From positions 62,001 through 126,000 of the forward strand of contig NC_012861.1 in assembly GCF_000026945.1 (NCBI RefSeq): a stretch of 64,000 bases of DNA, given 5' to 3'. The position numbers and the translations under genes are program-made. The DNA comes from Candida dubliniensis CD36. Lineage: Eukaryota > Ascomycota > Pichiomycetes > Serinales > Debaryomycetaceae. Of the stretch, positions 9,354 to 19,304 are shown one piece after another (the first letter of the stretch is position 1; each line of letters starts with the position of its first letter). Under the pieces are notes generated by a model, which saw only the letters and a program-made list of their open reading frames with translations, made no database searches and was not told where the DNA came from.

Positions 9354-10304
9354 TTTTCTTGATTTATATTCAAGTATGCTTGATGCTCAACTTTTGATTA
9401 TCGCCGATTGTGAATGATGTTATTGAGGATGACTAAGTGTTCGAGACTGCAAGTATAAGACAGCGTTTGATGAGTAAGGTACAGGGGGGGGGTGGGATGG
9501 GGAAAAAAAAAATTCTATAAAGAAAACAAATCAAAACGCAAACCAAATAATCAAATCAATCCTATAATCAAATGTCTAGATTGTACCCACTGTAATCAAG
9601 TGTAACAAATTGGTTGTTTTCCACAGTCTGTTTAATGTGTTATTTTTTTTTTCTGCCTTGGGCTTTTAGTTCTGTAAAAATGGATAGACAAGTGATTGTC
9701 AAGTTACAAAAGTGAACAGAACAAAAAAAAAAAAAAAAAAGAAAGAAAGACAGAAGCGAACTGAGTATTGTGTGAGACACGACTTTTTTTTTTTTTTACT
9801 TGCCGTTGTGGTTGAAAATATAAATGGCTGGTAACAATGATCAATATAGAGAAACAATTTATTCTTTGAAATCATCTCTCTGGTAATTGCGGAATGTTGC
9901 CGTAATTTTTGTTTATAGTTTGTGACCTCAATGAGAAGAGTTTATTACCAATTCTCTTTCTTTTTTTTATTGCCCTTTCCTGTTTTCCAGGAGCCAAAAA
10001 CAAATCCAAATCAAACTTTTATAGATTATCTTTCATAGTTATTTAGAGAGTTTAACTTCAGACTAACCGACAAGTGTAGCAATTTCGTTTCCAACAGTTT
10101 GTTTTAAAATTTTTGTTTTATCATTGTCAGTTCCCAAATAGGAAATCCTGAATCATACTACTATGGGTGCAAAAAAAAAAAAAAATACAGACACATATCA
10201 CCTTCTCTACGTATAAACTTGACATGTAAATATGCCAAATTGGAGGTTAAAGAACAACTATATAAACTGGTTAATATTCCTGATAAATAGTTTACTCCTC
10301 TGTT
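9354..10304. promoter_or_regulatory. Divergent intergenic region between CDH1 and the aspartyl protease
   Basis: No gene is visible. The stretch holds a G9 run at 9484-9492 (C9 on the CDH1 sense strand, about 130 bases before its ATG), several A/T homopolymers (for example 9724-9740 and 9785-9798), and TATATAAA at 10257-10264 just before the protease start. Confidence 0.5.
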
Positions 10305-11633
10305 ATGAGTTTTACATCATTGGAAATGTTGTTTACAATTCTTAGTTTGCTAGTACCAAGTTTAGCTGTTGCTGTATCAAATGCTCGTGATGCTGTGAAA
10401 CTCGATTTAACAATCTCTGAGGAACACATGTACTATGTTGAAAATGTTGCTTTAGGTACACCTGGGCAGTCTATTTCAAATATTATTGTTGATTCAGGCT
10501 CTTCTGATTTGATGATTGTGGACTCAATCTACAATTTCTCAGCTTCTTCAACCTTTTACAACAGCAATCAGACTGCTATTATGAAATATGGATATGGTGG
10601 CGAATTCCCAGTTTACTTGGTCAACGAAACAATCAGCTCCAGAGATTGGAAGTTATCCAATTTGTCTATGGGATTGGCAAATATTTCCGACATGGATTCA
10701 TTTTCGGGTATCTTGGGCATTGGATTCACGAGACAAGAGCTATTCAAGACAAATTATCTGAATTTTCCCTATTTATTAAAAGACCAGGGTTACACAAAGA
10801 GTGTTTTATTTTCCTTCAACGGCCAAGATCAAAACCCATCTATTATATTTGGGGGAATTAGTACCAACATCATCGATGGTCCACTAGTTAGAGCACCCTT
10901 TATTAAGGTAATTAGTTTTATTAACCAAGTCAATTATTGGTTAATGCCAACATTCACTGTCAATCAAATCAAACTTGGTGATGCAATTGTTTCCAACCAG
11001 AAAACCTTGTACCAAATTGATAGCGGCACTAACGGATTTGTGCCACCAACTCCGGTTTTAAACAACATTTTCAAAATATTAGGCGATGACTATATTAAAG
11101 ATGACAATGGTAATATTTATTTTGACATTAAATATATTGAAGGATTGAACATTACTTTGAGTGTTCAGGGCTATGATATTGGGTTTCAGCTAGTTGATAT
11201 AGTTGGTGATACCATTGAGAGAAACGGTACCACTTTCGTAGCATTGAATGTTGCCTCTTGTGATATTGGATACAATGCATACGAAGGCCTTTTGCCAAAT
11301 TTCATTTTCAAATATCATTATGCCATTTTTGATTACGATAATGCTCAAATCTACTTTGGAAAGTATAAGAATTCAAACAAGGTGGCAAATATTGTTGCTG
11401 TGACAAATGGTAATCAGTTGCCAGTACCCACTGTTGATGTCCCAAATGCTGAAGATACATATTCTGTAATCTATGTTGCTGAAAGTGAAACTACTGTTGC
11501 AATTGCTCCCACTCGAGTAGAATCAAGCAATTCATCATTCAATGCTTCCCAGGTTACTTCAAGTAGTATAACTTACAGTTCAACTACCGATGATGAGTTC
11601 ACAAGGTCAACCTCCAACTCAAAATATTGTTAA
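10305..11633 (+). CDS. Secreted pepsin-like aspartyl protease, atypical Sap-like
   Basis: This is a 442-residue A1-family aspartyl protease. Residues 1-24 form a signal peptide (core MLFTILSLLVPSLAVAV). The first catalytic motif is IVDSGSSD (Asp63), the flap is KYGYGGEF, and the second motif is QIDSGTNGF (Asp239), so both catalytic aspartates are present. Usual Candida Saps have a propeptide of some 30-60 residues ending in Lys-Arg. Here only about 15 residues separate the signal peptide from the mature fold, and no KR site is visible. Only two cysteines lie in the mature part (SCDIGY and the last residue), so the first family disulfide is missing. A Ser/Thr-rich tail follows at 385-440 with no GPI-type hydrophobic end. 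Many N-x-S/T sites suggest passage through the secretory pathway. Confidence 0.85.
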   Translation: MSFTSLEMLFTILSLLVPSLAVAVSNARDAVKLDLTISEEHMYYVENVALGTPGQSISNIIVDSGSSDLMIVDSIYNFSASSTFYNSNQTAIMKYGYGGEFPVYLVNETISSRDWKLSNLSMGLANISDMDSFSGILGIGFTRQELFKTNYLNFPYLLKDQGYTKSVLFSFNGQDQNPSIIFGGISTNIIDGPLVRAPFIKVISFINQVNYWLMPTFTVNQIKLGDAIVSNQKTLYQIDSGTNGFVPPTPVLNNIFKILGDDYIKDDNGNIYFDIKYIEGLNITLSVQGYDIGFQLVDIVGDTIERNGTTFVALNVASCDIGYNAYEGLLPNFIFKYHYAIFDYDNAQIYFGKYKNSNKVANIVAVTNGNQLPVPTVDVPNAEDTYSVIYVAESETTVAIAPTRVESSNSSFNASQVTSSSITYSSTTDDEFTRSTSNSKYC

Positions 11634-11896
11634 ATCAATTATAACAGAAGTGTTTATATTCGATTTAGTGTTTCTAGAAATATACTATATTCTCTTGAAA
11701 CTGCACTCTGAGTTTTGTCAACTCTAGCTAGGTTGTTTAGGAGTTAACATTACATGCAGTCCCATTTTTGATGTTTAGAACTGTCGATTTTTCCTTCTCA
11801 TTTTTTTTTTTTTTTTTCTTCCTTACGATATTCCATCTTTGTCAGTGTTTACATTTTTATGAATAAACTCAAACCAATAATTCAGCACAACTTAGA

Positions 11897-14800
11897 ATGG
11901 ACTCAACCAATACTGAAATACGGAGGAAAAGGAATAGAGAAAATTTGCTGCAGCCATTGATACCGACCAGTGTACTAGATCAAGCTTCACAAAGGCTTTT
12001 CGTTGTGTCAGTATTCATTCTAATACAGAGTTGGAAAATCTATGATTTAGTACTACTAAAATCAGAAATCCCAGCAACGGGAGAAGTGTTGACACTGTTG
12101 AGCAATTTTACTTTTGTATTGAAGTATAGTGTATTGGATGGGTTATTTTTATGGCTTTTGCCAGTTTTGAATATTCAGTACTTATCATTTGCGCCTTTAA
12201 AGACATTATTGCTTACGATAATACTATATGGATTCTCAATTTTCTTAGTAAGTTCTATGGCATTACCCTTACTTGCCAATGTATTTTTACCAGTTTGGAG
12301 GTTTTTGTTGCAAGAAAAGGAATTGAACATCATTGGTGAATCAATTGATAGAAGCCAAATATTAGACATGGATTCACATTTCAAAGGTCAATTGACAATT
12401 CACTATTTACCAGACTCCTCAGCAAAAATGAACCCGTTCCATTTTGATCAGACATGTCTCGGCTTGAACAACAATAATATTATCAACATGCCCATTGAGT
12501 TCAACACCACATCGGGTATTGGATATTTGCAAATACAACACACTACCCCTGACAACGAAATCCAATATTTGAATTATACTGGGTATTCACTTCGAAAGCT
12601 CTTTAAACAAGACTATGCCCACTTGTCTCGATATAAAGATTATAAAAAATCCGATAAAAGAATTTTCTACTTGGAATACCCGATAACAAAGGCAGGAATA
12701 TACAGGATCAAAAACGTTTTAGATAATAAAGGAAACAGCATTCGTACATACAAGTCAGAATTTGTAATTTCAGATTGTCCCCTGGCAAGGTTTTTTTATC
12801 CTCCAAACTTTGAAAGCTCAAATAGGTTCAAATGTGTCACCACTTTAGAAGACGAAAGTTTCCCCTTGCCATGGATAGAAGTGTTCAGTACTACTCCGTC
12901 GTCTGTGAAACTTAACGTAAAAGTCAATGGTAAAGAATTCCGAATGATGAATCTAACAATAGGACAAGAAACAGATCATAAAATATCCAGAACCGATTTC
13001 AGCTGGCTCAAAACTGTTAGATTAGTGCGTAATTCGTTACAAGAGAAAATTTTAGATTCCAAGAATTCTTTGAAGTGGAACGATCAAAGCGTTTTGGAAT
13101 TCCAATTGTTGCAAGTTAAAGATTCTTTTGGTAATGTGCATCGTTATGAGCCACTTTCAAAAGATAAAGATGTGTGGTATAAACTTGAGCTCAGAAAATC
13201 ACCGTCCATTGGAATTTACGATAAAGAGACAAACCAAGAGTTATTAGTGGGTGGACAAAAGGTACTACACTTTTCTAATTTAGAAAACTTTAATGAAGAA
13301 GATTTCCCTATTGACGTTGAAGTGAAGTATATCGGCGAGCAAGAACAAAATCTAACTCGTACGTTCAAGACTAAAGCTGACTTGCGTAATGGGTTTGCAA
13401 TAACCAGACCAGGTAAATATGTGTTGTCCAGTGCCAGAGACAAGTATTGTCCATGTGAAACAGACAAAACACCAGTTGACATTGAGTTGGCATCAATCCC
13501 ATCGTTGGATATTGTTGCTGATCCCGTCTCCGATAGATGTCTTGGTACGGTTGGGTACAACTTTGATTTCAATTTCACTGAAGGTAGACCTCCGTTTAGA
13601 GTGCAATATCAAATTTATTCCAATATATCAGGCATTCTTAAACCAGTTTACTCGGATACTGGTAGACTTAACCGAGAACTAAAGTCATTTGAAAAGTCTC
13701 ATTCATTTAAATTCAAGCCTCCCAGTGAAGGTAGTTACACTATTGTATTTACCAATTTAAAAGATGCAAACTATTTCAAAGACCCTATAGCATTGGATGA
13801 AAATGAGTATTCGTATCTGACTTATTTCAGACAATTGTCACAAGTGGGATTCCAAGTTCAGCAACGAATAATTCACACATGCTATGGGCACACAACAAAA
13901 GTTCCTATTTTTTTCAACGGGAACGGACCGTTTTCCTTTGAGTATGATTTTTTGGATGTCAGCTCCAAAAAGAAGTTGGTCGATACTGTAAAAGTTAGCA
14001 ATGTTGAAAGTTATGCAATTGACACACCAAGGGAATTGATTGGTAAAACATACGACTTGAAGTTAAGCAATGCGAAGGATAGGTTTGGCTGTAATGCTAT
14101 AATAGTTGATGCAAACTCTCCGGTAAGGGTTGTTAGTAGACTGGATATTCCAGAAATCGAGTTTAGTCAAACTGGGCAGAAATTGCAAGTTGTTGAAGGG
14201 TCCTACGTTGATGTACCATTGAAGATAAAATCTAAAGTTACCGTTAACGGGAATGATAAGATTGAAGTCAAATATTTGAAGCCAACATCCAAAGAACCTT
14301 CTATCATACGGGCTCAGATGGTCGATTCCTCGATCAGATTATCAGAAGAGGGGACGTATTGGTTACATTCTTTTGAGAGTAATGGCTGTGCTGGACGTAT
14401 AGGCAAGGCAGACCAATTTATCACAATTAATTATTATGCCAAACCATCAATGGAGATTTTTGCTAGTAATGAAATGTTACAACATACAGATGATTCAACA
14501 ATTCATTTGAAACCGGTATGTAACGGATGCTCCAATGAAATTACCTTGAAGTTAACTGGTGAAGCACCATTTGTGGTCGATTACGAAATAAAATTACCCA
14601 GTGGAAAATTGGAGATGCATTCAATGAATATCGAAACTCGCGATATCACCATCAAATTACCAACTAAGTCCAACGGGAGATTCGAGCATCAATTCAAACG
14701 TGTTTATGATCGTTTATACACAAAAACCAGAGGGAAAACAACTAGTTTACACGTTCCCAAAGTAATTTATGATATTAACCCATTACCAACTGCACAATTC

Positions 14801-15682
14801 GTACCCGATGATCATTTTACTCAGGTATGTGAGAATAAATTATCTGAGGACTCAATTATTGCCCATATCCCTATTCAATTTAGTGGAGCATATCCATTTG
14901 ATGTTTTGTTGACATTGACGAATGAAAAGACAGGAAAGATGCATGATATCAGGTATCGAAATGTGGCTGATAGTTATATCACTTTGAAAACTCTTAACAT
15001 TCTTGGGTTGGGCGACTATTCCTTGAAGTTTGCCAAAGTATCCGATGCCAATGGTTGTACAACACACCATTTCAAAACAAATGACAGATATCTTGTATCC
15101 ATAACCGAACCTCCTACTATTTATAAGGCGGATCCAGCAAGAAAGCATTATTGTGTAGGAGATCACGTTGCTTACAATTTGACAGGGGTGTTCCCAATCA
15201 CTATTTTCTACGAGTATAATGACAAGGTGAGAAGAGCAGAGCTGTACAGTCGTTTTGAGAGATTAGCGTCACGTCCCGGTGTTTTAAGTATTCACGGATT
15301 GAAGGATTCTGGAATCAATTCGTGTGCTGTGAATTACACATTTGACACAACCAAACTGGATGAGTTGAGATTAGAGGTGCACGAGATTCCTACTGTTGAA
15401 GTGAATAAAGGCGATTATTTGATAGAAGACCTTCACGAGGGTGACCAAACAGAGTTGATATTTACATTTCTTGGTGAGCCACCATTCCAACTTACTTATA
15501 TTCGTACAATCGATATCAAAAAGGGCAAAAAGACACTTCGGAAGTTGGTTGAAAAGGAAACGATAAAGGATATATGGCAACATGAATTGGTAGTAATGGC
15601 AAGTCTCGAAGGTACTTATGAAGCAATTGAGATAAAAGATAAGTATTGTCGGGCTGTCAAGAAAGTTGACTATATAGAGTGA
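11897..15682 (+). CDS. POM152: Pom152, integral membrane nucleoporin of the pore ring
   Basis: This 1261-residue protein matches Pom152 in length and plan. A short nucleoplasmic N terminus is followed by hydrophobic segments between about residues 35 and 145 (LFVVSVFILIQSW, YGFSIFLVSSMALPLLANVF). A very long luminal region then extends to the end. That region is built of repeated Ig-like beta domains, visible as recurring G-x-PPF-x-V/L-x-Y phrases (EGRPPFRVQYQI, NGNGPFSFEYDF, TGEAPFVVDYEI, LGEPPFQLTYIR) and C-x-G cysteines. Pom152 forms the luminal ring that anchors the nuclear pore in the nuclear envelope. It converges with the dehydratase gene, with 129 bases between stops. Confidence 0.95.
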   Translation: MDSTNTEIRRKRNRENLLQPLIPTSVLDQASQRLFVVSVFILIQSWKIYDLVLLKSEIPATGEVLTLLSNFTFVLKYSVLDGLFLWLLPVLNIQYLSFAPLKTLLLTIILYGFSIFLVSSMALPLLANVFLPVWRFLLQEKELNIIGESIDRSQILDMDSHFKGQLTIHYLPDSSAKMNPFHFDQTCLGLNNNNIINMPIEFNTTSGIGYLQIQHTTPDNEIQYLNYTGYSLRKLFKQDYAHLSRYKDYKKSDKRIFYLEYPITKAGIYRIKNVLDNKGNSIRTYKSEFVISDCPLARFFYPPNFESSNRFKCVTTLEDESFPLPWIEVFSTTPSSVKLNVKVNGKEFRMMNLTIGQETDHKISRTDFSWLKTVRLVRNSLQEKILDSKNSLKWNDQSVLEFQLLQVKDSFGNVHRYEPLSKDKDVWYKLELRKSPSIGIYDKETNQELLVGGQKVLHFSNLENFNEEDFPIDVEVKYIGEQEQNLTRTFKTKADLRNGFAITRPGKYVLSSARDKYCPCETDKTPVDIELASIPSLDIVADPVSDRCLGTVGYNFDFNFTEGRPPFRVQYQIYSNISGILKPVYSDTGRLNRELKSFEKSHSFKFKPPSEGSYTIVFTNLKDANYFKDPIALDENEYSYLTYFRQLSQVGFQVQQRIIHTCYGHTTKVPIFFNGNGPFSFEYDFLDVSSKKKLVDTVKVSNVESYAIDTPRELIGKTYDLKLSNAKDRFGCNAIIVDANSPVRVVSRLDIPEIEFSQTGQKLQVVEGSYVDVPLKIKSKVTVNGNDKIEVKYLKPTSKEPSIIRAQMVDSSIRLSEEGTYWLHSFESNGCAGRIGKADQFITINYYAKPSMEIFASNEMLQHTDDSTIHLKPVCNGCSNEITLKLTGEAPFVVDYEIKLPSGKLEMHSMNIETRDITIKLPTKSNGRFEHQFKRVYDRLYTKTRGKTTSLHVPKVIYDINPLPTAQFVPDDHFTQVCENKLSEDSIIAHIPIQFSGAYPFDVLLTLTNEKTGKMHDIRYRNVADSYITLKTLNILGLGDYSLKFAKVSDANGCTTHHFKTNDRYLVSITEPPTIYKADPARKHYCVGDHVAYNLTGVFPITIFYEYNDKVRRAELYSRFERLASRPGVLSIHGLKDSGINSCAVNYTFDTTKLDELRLEVHEIPTVEVNKGDYLIEDLHEGDQTELIFTFLGEPPFQLTYIRTIDIKKGKKTLRKLVEKETIKDIWQHELVVMASLEGTYEAIEIKDKYCRAVKKVDYIE

Positions 15683-15811
15683 GTAAAGTGAGAGACGAAT
15701 TTTTGCAAATAAAGAATTAAACAACGACGCAAATTCATTAGATTAGAAAGTACATAGCTGGCACACATGATTCTTTTTGCATTGTATAATAATCACAGTA
15801 TATTAATATTT

Positions 15812-16156
15812 CTAGTTAGTTAATTCATGATACTGCTTTTGGATAGCCTCTGCCATATCAAGATCATCTTGAGTTACATTGTTATCGCTATCATGTGTAG
15901 TCAACTGAATATCGACTTTGTTGTATGTCGTGATTATAGTTGGATGGTGTTTCTTACTAGCAGCAAGTTCAGCAACAGAGTTTAAAAACTCCCAGGTGGT
16001 TTTAAAATTTTTCAATTGATAATGAACCGTTAATACATGTGATGGGGGTTCATCTAACTTTATAAACGACCAATGAGGATATCCCAATTGATTGATGTTT
16101 TCTAAACCTTGACGAATAGCAATTTCATGTAATGCAGGTAATACACGTCTCGACAT
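15812..16156 (-). CDS. Pterin-4a-carbinolamine dehydratase family protein
   Basis: This 114-residue protein has the family core: the substrate-binding SKKHHPTIITTYNKVDIQL run with the paired histidines, preceded by YHLQ-like strands (LTVHYQLKNFKTTWEFLNSV). The enzyme dehydrates 4a-hydroxy-tetrahydropterins formed by aromatic amino acid hydroxylases. I chose the ATG at 16156 (MSRRVLPALHE) because it gives the usual family length. The longer reading from 16204 adds 16 residues with no family match. S. cerevisiae lacks an obvious role for tetrahydrobiopterin, so the physiological substrate here is uncertain. The gene is divergent from APM2. Confidence 0.85.
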   Translation of the reverse strand: MSRRVLPALHEIAIRQGLENINQLGYPHWSFIKLDEPPSHVLTVHYQLKNFKTTWEFLNSVAELAASKKHHPTIITTYNKVDIQLTTHDSDNNVTQDDLDMAEAIQKQYHELTN

Positions 16157-16801
16157 GGGTAATCTAGTAAAACAAAGGTATATGTGAAAATTGTGGATAA
16201 TCAAGTAGCCAAAAAAAAAAAATTAAAACGGATTGAAGGTGGGGGGTGCTTAAGTTATATATATATATAATGATTCAATGGGATTTGGGGAGGGCGGAAA
16301 GGGAAGACACAGGATCGCTTTATGTTTGGTTTTGCTTTTAGGTTTTTTTTTTCTTTTTGCCAAGGCTTCGTCCCGGTATCAAATGATCGGCCGCATAATA
16401 TGGTGATTATGGGATGTCATGATCAGAAGATTTTTCTTTTTCTAGGTAAAAACAAAATGGTTGACAAATACATCAATTTTCATTTGCCAAGACTGAGACA
16501 GTGTATGAAAGTCAATTAAATGTTATCATATTAGAATTATAACAGCTTCGACGGTATACAAATAGTTTTGGCGAAAAGAAGACAGAGAACGCCAGCCACC
16601 CCAGACGATTAATCGGATTTGGAATTACAAATGGAACGAAAAAACAAAGTTAAGTAAAAGAGACAACTCAATTTGACATGAAATCTTTTTTTTTTTTTTT
16701 TTTTTTCAGCTTTTACGTGTTGAACCAACTTTTTGTTTGTCTATATGTAGATGTACACCAACGTTCACCAATTGTCTTTGCATTAATACACCTAACCACC
16801 A
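16157..16801. promoter_or_regulatory. Divergent intergenic region between the dehydratase and APM2
   Basis: No gene is supported. The region includes a short TA repeat at about 16256-16270, a G-rich stretch near 16235-16300, and a T20-class homopolymer at 16687-16706 upstream of APM2. Confidence 0.5.
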
Positions 16802-18808
16802 ATGATCTCTGCTATATATATAATATATTTAGCAGAGAAACAACAATCAAACGAATTTTCTCAAATTGAGTTATTAGTCAACCGAAGATACAACCAGACA
16901 CTACCGCACGATGAAATCATTCTCCAAAATTTCCACAATTTAATGACAAATTTATTACCATCTGAACAAGTCCCCGTATTATATTATGATGGCTTATCTT
17001 ATACATACATGCGATGTTTGAATGGCATTATACTATTGATAGTCTCTAACCAAAACATTGATGTTATGCTGGCCGTTATGTTTTTGAACCAGTTCCAATT
17101 GGTATTAGTACATTATTTATGTAATTCCAAATTGACTAATGATAAAATGTCTGCACCCAAATCCTTAGATAGAGATATCATCATTGATAATATTACCTTA
17201 ATTCTAGAATTATTAGATGAATGTTTGGATTATGGGTTGTTGCAGATCACAGATTACAAGTTGTTAGAAGAGTATATCAAAGTAATACCCAATATTCCTA
17301 AAATTGATAGTTTGGCGGATGAATACGATACCTCTGATAGCGATGATACTAGTGATGAGGACGATAATGATGAACCAAATAAATACAAAAAGAAATCAAA
17401 ATCCAAAACTAAGAATGGCAAGAATAAAAGGGGGTCAAAGAGGGAGATTAAATCAACTCACAATCAGGCTGTCAAAACAGATGTGATTGAAAATGAGCAA
17501 ACGAATATGATCAATAGTTCAATATTACGTACTTACTCACTGGCCATAAATTGGAGACCCAAAGGTATATTTTATGCAAAAAATGAAATATTTATTGATA
17601 TCATTGAAGATTGCGAGTTTGTGTATGATTTGGGAACTGGAGTCATTAAACGCAATGAAATATACGGTACTTGCGTAGTGAAATCGTATTTGTCGGGTAT
17701 GCCAGTTTGTCGAATTGGGTTTAACGAAAGGAATTTATCGCGAATTGAAGACGACGAGGCAGAAAAAGCTTTAGATATACCCGAAAATCAATTGAAGGAG
17801 GCTCAAAATGAAGAAGAAGAAGAAGATGATGATGAAGAGGAAGATGTGAAAGAGCAGGAGAATAATTCTGAGGAAACTGAAAGTCTAGAGCAAACAATGG
17901 AATCCCCTGCATTGGCAGATAAAAGACAAAAGCATAAAATCCCGATACGAAACATTCAGTTCCATCAATGCATCGAATTGTCGAAAATTTATAAAGAAAA
18001 TATTGTTACTTTTATCCCCCCAGATGATAAATTTGTGTTGATGACATACAATGTTGAGCAACAAAAACAGAAGAAAAAGGAACCACTAATAATGGTCAAG
18101 CCACAATTCCGAATTATTCAACAAACCGGGAAATTGCAGATTATGTGCACGATAAACACGAATTTCCACAGAAGAAGACATTGTAAAAACTTGATTATTA
18201 GAATTCCAATAAACCCGCATTATTTTGAGTTGGATGCAAATGATAATGACTTGAAATATAAAGCAGAATTGGGAGAGGTATCGTTTAAAATTGATTCATT
18301 TGAATTGGTTTGGAAAATTGACAGTATTGATGGGAAAAAAATGGTGAGGATGATGACTGAATTAGCTTTAGTACATGCCGAGAGAATCAATGAACAACGG
18401 ATACTGGATTATCTATTACGAAGAGCTGCTTTATCATCTGTTGTGGGAGCCGATGATTTAAGTGACACTGCCGAAGATAGCAGGGAAGAGTTGGACAAAT
18501 TTTATGGAGTAAATGGGAAATCTACTTCACTGGCCCAAAAAATATCTTTGAAATTCAAAAATAGTGTTTTCAACGATGATATTAAGGTACAATTCAAGTT
18601 GCCAATGGTAACATACTCGGGATTGAAATTGAGTTATCTCAGTGTCGAAGAAGAACAAATGAAATATCCTTGTTTCCCGTGGGTAAGATACTTAACAAGA
18701 TCAATAGATCACTATGAGCCAGATATTTCGCTTGAGAACCAAAAATTTAGTGGTAGATGCTGTGATTATAGATTCAAGTTAGGTCTGAATTGCTTTGTAG
18801 TAGCATAA
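16802..18808 (+). CDS. APM2: Apm2-like mu subunit of an AP-1 variant clathrin adaptor
   Basis: This 668-residue adaptin mu subunit has an N-terminal longin-type domain (residues 1-145, MISAIYIIYLAE). A charged linker follows with an acidic then lysine-rich run (DTSDSDDTSDEDDNDE then KKKSKSKTKNGKNK). The C-terminal mu homology domain begins at about 245 (NWRPKGIFYAKNEIFIDIIE) and ends FPWVRYLTRS. The phrases IILELLDECLDYGLLQITD and SILRTYSLAINWR match yeast Apm2, the AP-1 mu variant acting in Golgi-endosome sorting, better than Apm1 or Apm4. A second acidic loop (EEEEEDDDEEEDVKEQE, about residues 337-355) interrupts the mu domain. The length is within the range of the Apm2 group. Confidence 0.85.
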   Translation: MISAIYIIYLAEKQQSNEFSQIELLVNRRYNQTLPHDEIILQNFHNLMTNLLPSEQVPVLYYDGLSYTYMRCLNGIILLIVSNQNIDVMLAVMFLNQFQLVLVHYLCNSKLTNDKMSAPKSLDRDIIIDNITLILELLDECLDYGLLQITDYKLLEEYIKVIPNIPKIDSLADEYDTSDSDDTSDEDDNDEPNKYKKKSKSKTKNGKNKRGSKREIKSTHNQAVKTDVIENEQTNMINSSILRTYSLAINWRPKGIFYAKNEIFIDIIEDCEFVYDLGTGVIKRNEIYGTCVVKSYLSGMPVCRIGFNERNLSRIEDDEAEKALDIPENQLKEAQNEEEEEDDDEEEDVKEQENNSEETESLEQTMESPALADKRQKHKIPIRNIQFHQCIELSKIYKENIVTFIPPDDKFVLMTYNVEQQKQKKKEPLIMVKPQFRIIQQTGKLQIMCTINTNFHRRRHCKNLIIRIPINPHYFELDANDNDLKYKAELGEVSFKIDSFELVWKIDSIDGKKMVRMMTELALVHAERINEQRILDYLLRRAALSSVVGADDLSDTAEDSREELDKFYGVNGKSTSLAQKISLKFKNSVFNDDIKVQFKLPMVTYSGLKLSYLSVEEEQMKYPCFPWVRYLTRSIDHYEPDISLENQKFSGRCCDYRFKLGLNCFVVA

Positions 18809-19304
18809 TATAGTAACATCTACGATGATATGGACTTGCTTTGTCTTTCTGGGGGGGAAGATTCTATAGACATCTAATAACAATTGTTCTTCTTTTTTCC
18901 AGCCTATTGTTTATAGATAGTAAATTGCATGCAAAATCGCTTTAATTTAGAAACAACGGATCAGATTGCCTAATTGGGCAAAGATGCGCGAACTTATCAT
19001 GTATGAAGCTATCAATGATTCTTGCTTCAGTATTCAAGTAGACACTCAGAATTACACATCAATACTGATATCGATGTTGATTCTTTTCTCATTGGAACAT
19101 GTCGACTATATAGCGTTGGTCTATTTTTTTTTTTCCTTTTTTCATTGACCCCGTCCCTTTTTCCAGATTATTTCCTTAAACATCCAATATCTCCTGATCA
19201 AATTTGCAAGAAAGAAAAAAAAAAAAAAAAAAAAAAGAAAGAAAAATACAGAAAAATAAACAAAGCACGAAACATACGCTGCATAAACCACTTAACTAAC
19301 CTCA
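18809..19304. promoter_or_regulatory. Intergenic region upstream of the zinc-cluster factor
   Basis: I see no gene here. It holds G7 at 18851-18857, a TATA-like ACTATATAG near 19109, a T-run near 19126 and an A-run at about 19217-19235 just before the next start. Confidence 0.45.
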
